64,000 bases of DNA, from positions 1 to 64,000 of the forward strand of contig JAISGQ010000002.1 in NCBI GenBank assembly GCA_031262985.1, in the 5' to 3' direction. Shown one piece after another: positions 16,760 through 25,101 of this stretch. Origin of the DNA: Oscillospiraceae bacterium. Lineage in GTDB: Bacteria; Bacillota; Clostridia; Oscillospirales; Acutalibacteraceae. The notes below the pieces were generated by a model that saw only the letters and a program-made list of their open reading frames with translations, made no database searches and was not told the DNA's origin. How positions within the stretch are numbered: position 1 is the first letter of the stretch; every line of letters begins with the position of its first letter. Both the position numbers and the translations under genes were made by a program.

Positions 16760-18028
16760 ATGAGTTCGGAGAAGAAGGCGAAAAGCAGCAAAAGCGGCAA
16801 AGCCGGCAAAAGGCGTTTCAACAAAGCTCGTCACAGAGCGGCAATCGCCTTTCTCAGACCTATTGCGAGAGTATTTCTTCGGCTTGCACTCGGCTTTAGG
16901 GCGAAGCGTCCCAAGCTGCCGAAAAACGAGCAGTACGTAGTGCTGTCCAATCACAACACCGACTACGACGTAGTTATGCTCTACTGCCTGCTCCCCGCTA
17001 TGTGCCACTTTATCGCAAGCGACCATATACTCAAATGGAAGTTTGTAGGCAAGCTGATTGAGTATTTCCTCGAACCCATCCCCATAGTACGCGCACAGAT
17101 GGATCTAAAGGCAATACGCGACTGCATGGAGTGCAAAAAACAGGGCGGCAGTATCGGCATTTTCCCCGAGGGCGGCTGCTCCTACACAGGCAGGACGGGG
17201 TATATCTCCCCCGCGACGGCTAAATTTGTAAAACAGCTTGGGCTTCCTCTCTATCTCTTTAACGTGGAGGGGGCATTCCTCAGCGTTCCCAGCTTTGCAC
17301 ACGGTATCAGGAAGGGGAAAACTACCGCACATCTCCGAAAGGTTCTGTCGGCAGAGGAGATAAAGGCGATGAGCGTCGAACAGCTCCACGGCGTCATTAC
17401 TCAGGAGCTTGCGGTTGATACCTACTCCCGCCAGAGGAAGGTAATGGATAAATTTAGGGGGAAGAAGCTCGCCGAAGGGCTTGAGACTGTCCTCTACCAA
17501 TGTCCGAAATGCGGTGCTGTAGGCGAAATCCGCAGTGAGGACGACAAGGCGTGGTGCGAGCGGTGCGGCTACACGGTTCGCTACAATGAGTACGGCTTCT
17601 TTGAGGGCGAGGATGTGATATTTGACAATCTCACCGACTGGGATACGTGGCAGAGAGCCGAAATAGTCCGCTGTATCTCCGACGGGAGTTTTGACATGAG
17701 CGGACAGACGCCGATATATACCGACAAGAACGAGCTTTTGGTGCGTTCCGAGAAGGCGCAGGACGTGGGCGTGGTCGATACGGGGGATTTCTACCTCTAC
17801 AGCGACAGATTTGAGCTTGTGTGCAAGGAGAAAACATACGTCTGGAAGCACTCAGACATAAACAAGCTCCGCGCGACTGTGGGAGTGTATCTCTCCTTCT
17901 CCGTCGGGGAAGGGGACTACTACGAAATTCGCCCTACCACCTCCCGCTCCTCCTACAAATATATGCTGTGCTACTTTGCGCTAAAGCAGTACGCAAAGGG
18001 TCTGCCTATGGACTTCTTCGGAGTGTAG
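16760..18028 (+). CDS. PlsC-like 1-acyl-glycerol-3-phosphate acyltransferase with zinc ribbon
   Basis: About 422 residues. The N-terminal half is an acyltransferase domain with the HX4D motif NHNTDYD and the FPEGGCS block, so it probably acylates lysophosphatidate at the membrane. After it comes a zinc-ribbon insertion (CPKC ... CERC) and a C-terminal domain of unknown role. Total length is nearly double the usual ~240 residues. The lysine-rich N-terminus suggests membrane association. ATG 16760 is better spaced from AGAGAGG than the ATG at 16748, which touches it. Confidence 0.88.
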   Translation: MSSEKKAKSSKSGKAGKRRFNKARHRAAIAFLRPIARVFLRLALGFRAKRPKLPKNEQYVVLSNHNTDYDVVMLYCLLPAMCHFIASDHILKWKFVGKLIEYFLEPIPIVRAQMDLKAIRDCMECKKQGGSIGIFPEGGCSYTGRTGYISPATAKFVKQLGLPLYLFNVEGAFLSVPSFAHGIRKGKTTAHLRKVLSAEEIKAMSVEQLHGVITQELAVDTYSRQRKVMDKFRGKKLAEGLETVLYQCPKCGAVGEIRSEDDKAWCERCGYTVRYNEYGFFEGEDVIFDNLTDWDTWQRAEIVRCISDGSFDMSGQTPIYTDKNELLVRSEKAQDVGVVDTGDFYLYSDRFELVCKEKTYVWKHSDINKLRATVGVYLSFSVGEGDYYEIRPTTSRSSYKYMLCYFALKQYAKGLPMDFFGV

Positions 18029-18180
18029 ACGCCAAAGGGTGCGGACTGCCCTAAGCACGGGGCGACTACCACTCCAAGCGCGGAGGGCTACTGCACAGGA
18101 CGCGGGGCTACTGCTCCAAGCGCGGAGGGGGGCTACTCAAGGCGCGGGGGGCTACTGCTCCAAATACGAAGGCAGGCGCA
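18029..18180 (+). repeat. Degenerate GC-rich tandem repeat
   Basis: Four or five imperfect copies of a unit like GCGCGGAGGGCTACTGCTCC with varying spacing, directly after the acyltransferase stop. An open frame through it has no ribosome-binding site and a repetitive composition, so I do not call a gene. Confidence 0.6.
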
Positions 18181-18249
18181 CAAAAATCCCGTCGGCGAAT
18201 GATACGCCAACGGGATTTCGGGGAATCAAACTAAGCGGCAGAGCGAGGT

Positions 18250-18408
18250 CTACTGAATTGAGCAGTCGAGGTATCTCTCCAGTTCCTCATCGTCCTTGCG
18301 CTTTTTCTCATGCATGAGTATGGCGGTAGTGACAGAAGCGACAACCGCCGCAACAGCAGCTATAATACCGATAACCAGCCATGGGCTGACAGATTTCTTT
18401 TTTTCCAT
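18250..18408 (-). CDS. 52-residue single-pass membrane protein
   Basis: Begins MEKKKSVSPW, has one membrane segment (about residues 9-31, Ile/Ala/Val-rich) and a charged tail (HEKKRKDDEELERYLDC). Charge distribution and gene length are typical of a real small membrane protein. A modest AAAGGG ribosome-binding site lies upstream on the minus strand. It is divergent from the LURP-one-related cluster. No family is recognised. Confidence 0.6.
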   Translation of the reverse strand: MEKKKSVSPWLVIGIIAAVAAVVASVTTAILMHEKKRKDDEELERYLDCSIQ

Positions 18409-18579
18409 AAATTCTCGCACCCTTTCTGAATTTCAAGTTGAATAGTTAAATACTCAGTTCGCGGGGCAAAATCCCACACACGAACGCCCCTTTTAATTAT
18501 GAATCTATCATAATTCATTAATGCATGAATGTCAATTAATTTTGGAATTAATTAACATAAGTTTTAAAAAATTAAGGAG

Positions 18580-19083
18580 ATGGTCACTATCAAACTCAAG
18601 GTTAAAAGACACGCGTTCTCATTAATAGGAAAATACACAATTTTTGATGAGCAGGGCGGACAGCGTTGGTCTGCCCAGGGAGAAGTCGGCGCACGCTGGA
18701 ACAAATTCCACGTCTTTGACGAAAAGGGTGAGGAGAAGGCATTTATATGGGGCGAGTATCCGAGCATAGGACCTCGTTTTAAAATATACTGCATTAAAAT
18801 CGGCAATCAGACGTACATAGTCAAATCTGAAGGGTCTACTCCTCTGCACATTCGCTTTATAGTGGAAGGCACGGATTGGACAGTGCTGGCGGGGCTTGGC
18901 GCGGTGCAGTTTGATACTACGGACAGCACCGGATATGTATCGCAGATGAAGAAGGGAGCTACGGGCTTCGACCTCTACGCCCTCAAGGAGGACGCCGAGC
19001 TTCTCATTCTGTGTGTCGCACTGGCTGTGGACGGCATAACTCAAAGCAAAGGCGGCGTTGGACTTCAAGTTTTCGGGGGTTAG
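18580..19083 (+). CDS. LURP-one-related (tubby-C-like) protein 1
   Basis: About 165 residues, a single LURP-one-related beta-barrel domain. This family is cytosolic and possibly lipid- or phosphate-responsive; its function in bacteria is unknown. It is the first of three tandem paralogues and the most diverged. The ATG at 18580 lies inside the AAGGAG ribosome-binding site. An ATC at 18589 is spaced 9 nt from AAGGAG and lines up exactly with the start codons of the two paralogues, so ATC may be the true start. Confidence 0.82.
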   Translation: MVTIKLKVKRHAFSLIGKYTIFDEQGGQRWSAQGEVGARWNKFHVFDEKGEEKAFIWGEYPSIGPRFKIYCIKIGNQTYIVKSEGSTPLHIRFIVEGTDWTVLAGLGAVQFDTTDSTGYVSQMKKGATGFDLYALKEDAELLILCVALAVDGITQSKGGVGLQVFGG

Positions 19084-19117
19084 AGGCAGCGCAAGGAGCG
19101 TTGAGCTTTAAGCTATT

Positions 19118-19214
19118 CGGATATATACTCAGAAAATAATCAAGCCTCCACGGGCGAAAACCGCAAAAATCAAAGCTTTTTGCCCGTGTTTTCTTGGTGT
19201 TTTCCAAATTATTG
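19118..19214 (-). repeat. 108-bp palindromic element, copy E (reverse)
   Basis: The minus strand reads GGAAAACACCAAGAAAACACG ... TTTTCGCCCGTGGAGGCTT, matching copies A-D. It sits between paralogues 1 and 2, about 45 bp before the start of paralogue 2. Confidence 0.85.
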
Positions 19215-19259
19215 CCGGAGCAATAACCATAGGAGCAGTATTAGGAGGTGCATACCGCT

Positions 19260-19751
19260 GTGAAGCTGTACATAAAACAAAAGGTATTTTCGCTCGGAGG
19301 CAGATTCTCTGTTTTCGATTATTCTGAGCGTCCGCGCTGGTCCGCCGAGGGAGAGATATTCACCATAGGACGCAAGCTCCATGTCTTTGACGCAAACGGC
19401 AGGGAGGTGGCGTTGATACGCAGAAAGCTGCTGTCCTTCCTTCCGTGCTACCACATCGAAACAGGAGGATATGTTTATACCATATCCAGGGAGCTGTCAT
19501 TATTCAAGCCGCGCTACTACCTCGACTACATGAACTGGACGATAAGCGGCGACTTCTTTGCGCATGAGTATGAGATTGCGGACGCCTACGGTGTCGTGAT
19601 GAGAATGAGCAAGCACTGGTTCACATGGGGCGACAGCTACGAGCTTGATATAGCGAGGGAGGAACACGAGCTGCTCGCTCTGTGTGTCGCGCTGGCGGTG
19701 GACTGCATGAGAGCGGATGCCGACTCGTCGGCAAGCTCGGCAAGTACATAG
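19260..19751 (+). CDS. LURP-one-related protein 2
   Basis: 163 residues starting with GTG at 19260, spaced 11 nt from GGAGG. A GTG at 19248 lies inside the ribosome-binding site and is rejected. It shares KQKVFSLGGRFSV, the HVFDxNG turn, the RRK segment, NWTISGD and a C-terminal helix LCVALAVDCM with paralogue 3. Tandem with paralogue 3 at a 59-bp gap, likely co-transcribed. Confidence 0.85.
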   Translation: MKLYIKQKVFSLGGRFSVFDYSERPRWSAEGEIFTIGRKLHVFDANGREVALIRRKLLSFLPCYHIETGGYVYTISRELSLFKPRYYLDYMNWTISGDFFAHEYEIADAYGVVMRMSKHWFTWGDSYELDIAREEHELLALCVALAVDCMRADADSSASSAST

Positions 19752-19810
19752 GGGCTGTTGACATAAGTGTGCAACGCCCCTACCGCACAAAATGAAGGAG
19801 GCGTGTTTTA

Positions 19811-20305
19811 ATGAAGATGCTGTACATAAAACAAAAGGTTTTTTCGCTGGGAGGCAGATTCTCTGTTCTTGACGAGCAGGAGAATCAATGCTGGTCCGCA
19901 AAAGGAGATATATTCACCATAGGACGCAGGCTGCACGTCTTTGACGAAAACGGCAAGGAGGTGGCGTTGATACGAAGAAAATGGTTATCCCTTCGCCCCG
20001 CCTACTACATCCAAGCAGGCAAATATGTTTACACACTGTCAAAGAGGATAACTTTTTTCATGCCGTGCTACCATCTCGACCGCGTGAACTGGACGATAAG
20101 CGGCGACTTGTTTGCACACAACTACGATATTACGGACGCTCACGGGATTATCTCGAGAGTGTATAAGCGGTGGTTTACATTGGGCGACAGGTACTACCTC
20201 GATGTCAGAAGGGAGACAGAAGAACTGCTCTCGCTGTGCGTCACGCTTGCTGTGGACTGCATGAAAGCCGACTTCTCCTCCGACTTAGGCTCGGATGCGT
20301 ACTGA
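19811..20305 (+). CDS. LURP-one-related protein 3
   Basis: 164 residues from ATG 19811, preceded by GGAGG. Closest relative is paralogue 2, with long stretches nearly identical at both protein and DNA level, so the duplication is recent. The C-terminal hydrophobic helix (LSLCVTLAVDCM) is kept in all three. Function unknown. Confidence 0.85.
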   Translation: MKMLYIKQKVFSLGGRFSVLDEQENQCWSAKGDIFTIGRRLHVFDENGKEVALIRRKWLSLRPAYYIQAGKYVYTLSKRITFFMPCYHLDRVNWTISGDLFAHNYDITDAHGIISRVYKRWFTLGDRYYLDVRRETEELLSLCVTLAVDCMKADFSSDLGSDAY

Positions 20306-20399
20306 TGCTGATGATACCGGACGCACCTATCTGTTAATAAAGGCGGGAGGCACTGCCTCAGTGAATACTAAAGAGTGAAAAACTGCAACTCGACATTTG

Positions 20400-20512
20400 A
20401 AATATCCTCCGCCGAGGCGGTCAACTGTCAACTAAGCGGGTACTTGTAAGCTGAGAAAGCTCCGCCGTCGAGGCGGATAACTGTCAACTGTCAACTGTCA
20501 ACTGTCAACTGA
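20400..20512. repeat. TGTCAAC heptamer array
   Basis: Tandem and scattered CTGTCAA units at 20429-20435 and 20480-20512, with degenerate copies of a TCCGCC-GTCGAGGCGG hairpin. The same heptamers occur near 5390, 15891-16050 and 23843-23900. Confidence 0.65.
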
Positions 20513-20514
20513 AT

Positions 20515-20553
20515 GGACTGTAGCAAAACTTCGTTTTGCTACAGTCCTTTTTT
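20515..20553 (+). terminator. Rho-independent terminator
   Basis: GGACTGTAGCAAAAC and its perfect complement, a TTC loop, then six T residues. It ends the LURP-one-related transcription unit and faces rpsT. Confidence 0.85.
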
Positions 20554-20584
20554 CCATCTGTTCTTATATTTTTAATAAGACAAA

Positions 20585-20839
20585 TCAGGAGGCTGCGTTA
20601 GCCTTCTTTACAAGAGCTGACTTTTTTCTTGCAGCTGTGTTCTTATGCATAATCCCCTTAGCGGCCGCCTGGTCAATCTTCTTTATGGCAAGACGCACTG
20701 CCTCGTCAGGCTTACCCGCCTCAATAGCTGCAGTCGCTTTCTTAAGTGTTGTCTTAAGATTTGTCTTTGTAGCTTTGTTACGCATAGCGTTCTTCTGAGA
20801 AACGATTACTCTCTTCTTCGCAGACTTAATATTCGGCAT
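20585..20839 (-). CDS. rpsT: 30S ribosomal protein S20
   Basis: 84 residues, Lys/Ala-rich, starting MPNIKSAKKRVIVSQK, the S20 signature. It binds 16S rRNA during small-subunit assembly. The ATG follows AGGAGG on the minus strand. Monocistronic, with a strong promoter at 20879-20907. Confidence 0.97.
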   Translation of the reverse strand: MPNIKSAKKRVIVSQKNAMRNKATKTNLKTTLKKATAAIEAGKPDEAVRLAIKKIDQAAAKGIMHKNTAARKKSALVKKANAAS

Positions 20840-20878
20840 TCAATTACACCTCCTTTTAGATTTCAGTCAAGTATAGTG

Positions 20879-20907
20879 ATTATACTACCGAAGAAAAGAA
20901 AATGCAA
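20879..20907 (-). promoter_or_regulatory. rpsT promoter
   Basis: Minus strand TTGCAT, a 17-bp spacer and TATAAT, about 40 bp upstream of the start codon. Confidence 0.8.
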
Positions 20908-21064
20908 CTGTTTTTTTCTCCTTTGGCGAAAAATTTGCAGAAGGAGCTGATAAAACGCAGCTTACCCTCCTATTTCTGCCGCTTACCTGAATTTGCTTGA
21001 AGGTTCGGCTTATCGGTACTACAATCGGAGCATAAAACAGCAAAAACCGAAAGGACTTGATTTT

Positions 21065-21979
21065 ATGGCAATCATCGAGGTATCACAGCTGCAAAAATAC
21101 TACGGGGAGATTAAGGCGGTGGACGGTATCTCCTTCTCCGTAAACGAGGGGGAACTGTTCGGCTTTCTCGGAGTAAACGGAGCGGGGAAAACTACCACAA
21201 TAAACATCCTCTCCACACTTCTCTCGAAGACAGGAGGAAGCGTCACTGTCGCAGGGCATGAGCTTGGCAGGGAGAGGGACGACGCATTAATACGGCGCGA
21301 CATAGGCATTGTCTACCAGCAAAACTGCCTCGACGACATACTCACCGTGGAGGAGAATCTCCTCCTGCGCGGCTACCTTTTCGAGCAAAGCAGGAGTAAA
21401 AATCGGCAGAAGCTCACTGAGGTGTGCGAGATTTTGTCCCTCGGCGACTTGCTGGGGCGGCGGTACGGCAAGCTCTCAGGCGGTCAGAAGCGGAGATGTG
21501 AGATAGCGGCGGCGTTGATGCACACTCCGAAGCTGCTCTTCCTCGACGAGCCGACTACAGGGCTTGACCCCGCGACAAGGCTGAGTGTGCAGAACGCCGT
21601 GGGAAAACTCCGCGAGGAGATGGGCATGACCGTCTTTCTCACCACCCACTACATGGAGGAGGCGGCAAATGCCGACAACATCGTGATTATCGACGAGGGG
21701 AAGGTTGCGGCGGCGGGTACTCCTCACGAGTTGAAGGAGAGGTACACGAACGACACCTTGAGGCTCTACTCCCACGAGGTGGAGCGGCTGATACCTATGC
21801 TCGACGGGTGCAGGATAACCAAAACTGCCGCCGACTGCACAGAGATTGAGATAAAGGGAACGCTCTCGGCACTCCCCATACTAAACAGCGTGCAGCACCT
21901 AATCACGGGCTACGAGGTGATAAACGGCAATATGGACAGCGTGTTTCTCAATGTTACGGGAAAAACGCTCTCAATATAG
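21065..21979 (+). CDS. ABC transporter ATP-binding protein
   Basis: 304 residues from ATG 21065; an upstream open frame from 20993 lacks a ribosome-binding site. Walker A is GVNGAGKTT, the signature is LSGGQKRRCEIAAAL and Walker B is LLFLDEPTTGLDP. A C-terminal accessory domain (about 215-304) is typical of drug- or peptide-export ATPases (CcmA/NatA type). It forms an operon with the permease at 21995 and with the LytTR and DUF3021 genes. Confidence 0.93.
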   Translation: MAIIEVSQLQKYYGEIKAVDGISFSVNEGELFGFLGVNGAGKTTTINILSTLLSKTGGSVTVAGHELGRERDDALIRRDIGIVYQQNCLDDILTVEENLLLRGYLFEQSRSKNRQKLTEVCEILSLGDLLGRRYGKLSGGQKRRCEIAAALMHTPKLLFLDEPTTGLDPATRLSVQNAVGKLREEMGMTVFLTTHYMEEAANADNIVIIDEGKVAAAGTPHELKERYTNDTLRLYSHEVERLIPMLDGCRITKTAADCTEIEIKGTLSALPILNSVQHLITGYEVINGNMDSVFLNVTGKTLSI

Positions 21980-21994
21980 GAGGAGGAAAAATAT

Positions 21995-22909
21995 ATGACA
22001 CAGCTTCAGCTTATAGTAAGAAATTGCAGGATGTACTTCCGCGACCGCGCGGCGGTGCTGTTTTCACTGCTGACTATGGCTATAGTAATAGCACTTATGG
22101 TGATTTTCTTAGGAGATATGAATGTAAACTCCGTGACAAATATCCTCACAGAGTTCGGAACAGAACCGCTCGGCACTAACTACGAGGAGCAGGCGAGCAG
22201 GCTTATGCTTATGTGGACGATAGCCGGAATCATGGCGGTCAACGCGGTCAACGTCTCCCTCGCGGTGACGGGGATTTCCGTCTCGGACAACGCGCAGCAC
22301 AAAACGGCGAGCTTCCTCACCTCCCCCGTGAGCCGCACTACGCTCTCTCTTGGCTATATCGGCGCGGCGTTTATCTGCTCTGTCTTGATGTGCCTTGTCA
22401 CACTCGCCGCCGCGGAGTGCTTCGCCGTTTTCGCGTGGGGAGTTCCCGCGCTGTCGCTCTCGGCGCATCTTAAAATTATCGGCATTACGGCGGTAAACGC
22501 CTTCTGCTACTCCTCCATACTCTATCTCATCTCGATTTTCATAAGGAGCAACAGCGCGTGGAGCGGCTTCGGCACTGTAATAGGCACGCTTGTCGGCTTC
22601 CTCGGAGCTATCTATGTGCCTATGGGCGGACTGCCGCAGTATGTGCAGAGCGGACTTAAATTCACGCCCGTAATCTACAGCTCCTCGCTCTACCGTCAGG
22701 TATTCACAGAGGAGCTAATCTCCAACACATTTAAGGCAGTTCCCGATGCTGTGATAGAGGAGTACATGGAGCAAATGGGTATAACCTTGTCGGCGGGAGG
22801 AGACACTATTTCCGCGTTTTTGCAGATTGCCATTCTCATATTTTGTGGTATAATTGCATTGTCGGCGGCAGCTTTGATTATGAAGCACCGCTCGGTTAAG
22901 GACAGGTAA
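21995..22909 (+). CDS. ABC-2 type permease
   Basis: 304 residues with about six membrane segments (25-45, 70-92, 108-138, 145-168, 178-205, 280-300). The fold is the ABC-2 exporter type. The gene starts 15 bp after the ATPase stop, preceded by GGAGGAGG. The substrate is unknown. Confidence 0.9.
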   Translation: MTQLQLIVRNCRMYFRDRAAVLFSLLTMAIVIALMVIFLGDMNVNSVTNILTEFGTEPLGTNYEEQASRLMLMWTIAGIMAVNAVNVSLAVTGISVSDNAQHKTASFLTSPVSRTTLSLGYIGAAFICSVLMCLVTLAAAECFAVFAWGVPALSLSAHLKIIGITAVNAFCYSSILYLISIFIRSNSAWSGFGTVIGTLVGFLGAIYVPMGGLPQYVQSGLKFTPVIYSSSLYRQVFTEELISNTFKAVPDAVIEEYMEQMGITLSAGGDTISAFLQIAILIFCGIIALSAAALIMKHRSVKDR

Positions 22910-22931
22910 CAGGTGTATATAAGGTGAATAT

Positions 22932-23372
22932 ATGAAAATAACTATACAAGCTCCCCGTGAGGGAGAAGAGGAAGAGATTATCATACGCGCGGGCAGCATA
23001 TCTCCTCACACGTTCGCGCTTATTGAGGCACTCGGCGGCAAGAGCAGCGGGCGGCTGGTGGGCTATGTCGGCGAGTGCATGGAGATTTTGCAGACGGAGC
23101 TGATTTTCTACTTCGAGGCTGTGGATAACCGCGTGTTCGCCTACTGCGATTCGGAGGTGTACGAGGTCAAACAGAAACTCTACGAAATAGAGGAGCTTTT
23201 GTGCAATGACAATTTTTTCAGAGCCTCCAAATCTACCGTACTCAACATATCGAAAATCAAGAGAATCGCGCCGCTCTTTAACGGACGCTTTGAGGCACTC
23301 CTCAAAAACGGCGAGAAAACAGTAATTTCAAGGCAGTACGTGTCCGTACTCAAGCAAAAGCTCGGAATATAG
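22932..23372 (+). CDS. LytTR-domain DNA-binding protein
   Basis: 146 residues. A short N-terminal part (1-40) is followed by a LytTR domain (about 45-144) with FFRASKSTVLNISKIKRI and SRQYVSVLKQKLG. There is no receiver domain, so it is of the small stand-alone type that usually regulates its own operon and is antagonised by the DUF3021 membrane protein next door. Confidence 0.92.
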   Translation: MKITIQAPREGEEEEIIIRAGSISPHTFALIEALGGKSSGRLVGYVGECMEILQTELIFYFEAVDNRVFAYCDSEVYEVKQKLYEIEELLCNDNFFRASKSTVLNISKIKRIAPLFNGRFEALLKNGEKTVISRQYVSVLKQKLGI

Positions 23373-23387
23373 CGACAGGAGGAACAT

Positions 23388-23807
23388 ATGAATTTTCTTA
23401 AATCTTTCATACGAAACACGGCGTATATCACTACAGGCTCTCTTCTTGTCTCCGCCGTAATGGTGACGTTTTTCAGTGGTTTAGACAGCATAAAATCTGT
23501 TATTCTGTGGCAGAACTTGCTCTTAGGGCTTATATGTGGGTTTGTCTCCGCGCTTTTGTTCCCCGAAAACAATATGCCGAAGCTCGAGTCTCCCCTACGG
23601 CACGCGGTGCATTTTCTGCTCATGACAGCGATTGTCATGCTCTGCGGCTACCTCTTCGGCTGGTACTACCTCTCCCTGCCCTCCGTGCTTCTTATGCTCG
23701 GGAGTGTGGCGGTGGTCTACGCGTTTGTCTACTTCTCCACCGCCATGCAATACAGGGATATTGCCAATAAGATAAACAAGGAGCTGGAGGAGAGGGATGA
23801 CGATTAG
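23388..23807 (+). CDS. DUF3021 family membrane protein
   Basis: 139 residues, four membrane segments (about 10-30, 42-60, 72-92, 98-118) and a charged C-terminus. The LytTR-DUF3021 pair is a common clostridial membrane-linked regulatory module; here it follows the ABC exporter it probably controls. Confidence 0.9.
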   Translation: MNFLKSFIRNTAYITTGSLLVSAVMVTFFSGLDSIKSVILWQNLLLGLICGFVSALLFPENNMPKLESPLRHAVHFLLMTAIVMLCGYLFGWYYLSLPSVLLMLGSVAVVYAFVYFSTAMQYRDIANKINKELEERDDD

Positions 23808-23842
23808 TTATGACGATATTTACATATCGTCATAACTAATCG
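23801..23842 (+). terminator. Perfect 19-bp hairpin overlapping the DUF3021 stop
   Basis: CGATTAGTTATGACGATAT and its exact complement with a 4-nt loop. The left arm includes the TAG stop. A T-run is missing, so this may be a decay-protecting hairpin. Confidence 0.6.
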
Positions 23843-24000
23843 CAGTTGACAGGTGACAAGTGACAGTTGACAGTTATCGACGAGCGGAAATCAGTTGACA
23901 AGCGGAAGTTAAGGGGCTGCAACTCCTTCGGTGAATAACGAGGGAGTGAAAAACTGCAACGGGGAATAGTAGGGGCGGTTTCAACTCCTTCGGCGAATAA
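23843..24000. repeat. TGACAGT heptamers and degenerate spacer repeat
   Basis: GTTGACAGGTGACAAGTGACAGTTGACAGTT at 23845-23876 belongs to the heptamer family. It is followed by two copies of AACTCCTTCGG(T/C)GAATAA; the associated GAGTGAAAAACTGCAAC also occurs near 20375. Confidence 0.6.
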
Positions 24001-24125
24001 ATATGTGCATAAAAAACAGCTCCGCGCGGTGTTAACCTGCCGCTTGGAGCTGTAATTGGTTGAAAAATTCATATTTTCAGTATTATAATTAGCTGTAATC
24101 TAAAAGTGAGGACGGGTGTAGCTAT

Positions 24126-25007
24126 ATGAAAAAACTAACTCCGATAGCTTTACTGCTTGCAGTTATTTTTCTGCTTGCAAGCTGTGACAGCAAAAGCGGG
24201 GCTTCGTCTGAAACAACTGCAAGCGACAGTATCTCGTCGGTCGATGTTGCCGTTCCGGAGTCAAACAATCCGGCTGACTATATTGACATGACCTACATTG
24301 AATATCCGAATGTTTCCCGTGGATACAGTGATATTCTCAATCACTACAGAATGTTTCTTGATTGCTTTTTCACTGTAAAGGAAGAATACGGAGCAGTTGC
24401 AGCCGATGTCAAATTCAATTCGGGCGGCGACAACGACAATGAGTACATGGATTTGAGCTCCTTACCCAACAGTTACAGCGAATACGGCTCGGAGTTCTCC
24501 TATTTAATGTGGCATAATGATAAAAGCGTATTCGGTTATGGCATATATGATTTGAACGGCGACGGAATTGACTAGCTTTTGCTTATGACCAACCGTGCGT
24601 ATTATGAAAATTCCAGAGAGGTTTGGGATATTTATTCCATGCCCGAACAAACTCCGAAGAAACTACTGTCATTTATCGTTCGCGGCAGATGCACAAAAAT
24701 CGGAGAAGATGGTCGCATCTATGGACATGGCAGCGGCGGAGCTGATTCTAATGAATATTCCGTCTATAAGATTTCAGAGGGCGGGAACTCATACAGCGTT
24801 GAGCGAGTTTGGCATGATTTTCCTACTTATACCTACTACGCGTGTGACGATTTTGATCCATCAGCCGAATATGATGACAACGACGTCACAGAAACCATAT
24901 TGACCGAAACGGAAGGCGCGGCAATGGTTGACAAACTGTCTGCCGACGGAGACGGATTTGACGGCGATATTGCGCCGTTCATAGAGTTTATACCGCTTTT
25001 TGACTAA
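24126..25007 (+). pseudogene. Lipoprotein gene interrupted by one in-frame TAG
   Basis: The frame opens at ATG 24126 with a lipoprotein signal (LLAVIFLLASC) and stays open to 25007 except for TAG at 24573-24575. Just before it stands DLNGDGID, and the frame continues LLLMTNRAY, so a GAG-to-TAG change in a DLNGDGIDE motif explains it. Without the stop the protein would be 293 residues. The same D-x-[ND]-G-D-G type motif occurs in the neighbouring gene at 25102-26475. Translation of the first 149 codons may still give a short lipoprotein. Family unknown. Confidence 0.8.
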
Positions 25008-25062
25008 TCTTTCGGAGCAAGCTGTTTCACTGCCTTCTTCGTGATATTTCGCCGCTTATATT

Positions 25063-25095
25063 TTAAACCCACGCGTTTTTAACGCGTGGGTTTAA
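25063..25095. terminator. Bidirectional terminator hairpin
   Basis: TTAAACCCACGCGTT/AACGCGTGGGTTTAA, between two convergent genes. Confidence 0.75.
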
Positions 25096-25101
25096 TTCAT
25101 A

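Noticed and set aside
18039..18317. A 92-codon frame after the acyltransferase gene
   Set aside because: Lies across a degenerate GC-rich tandem repeat, has no ribosome-binding site and runs into the opposite-strand small membrane protein gene.
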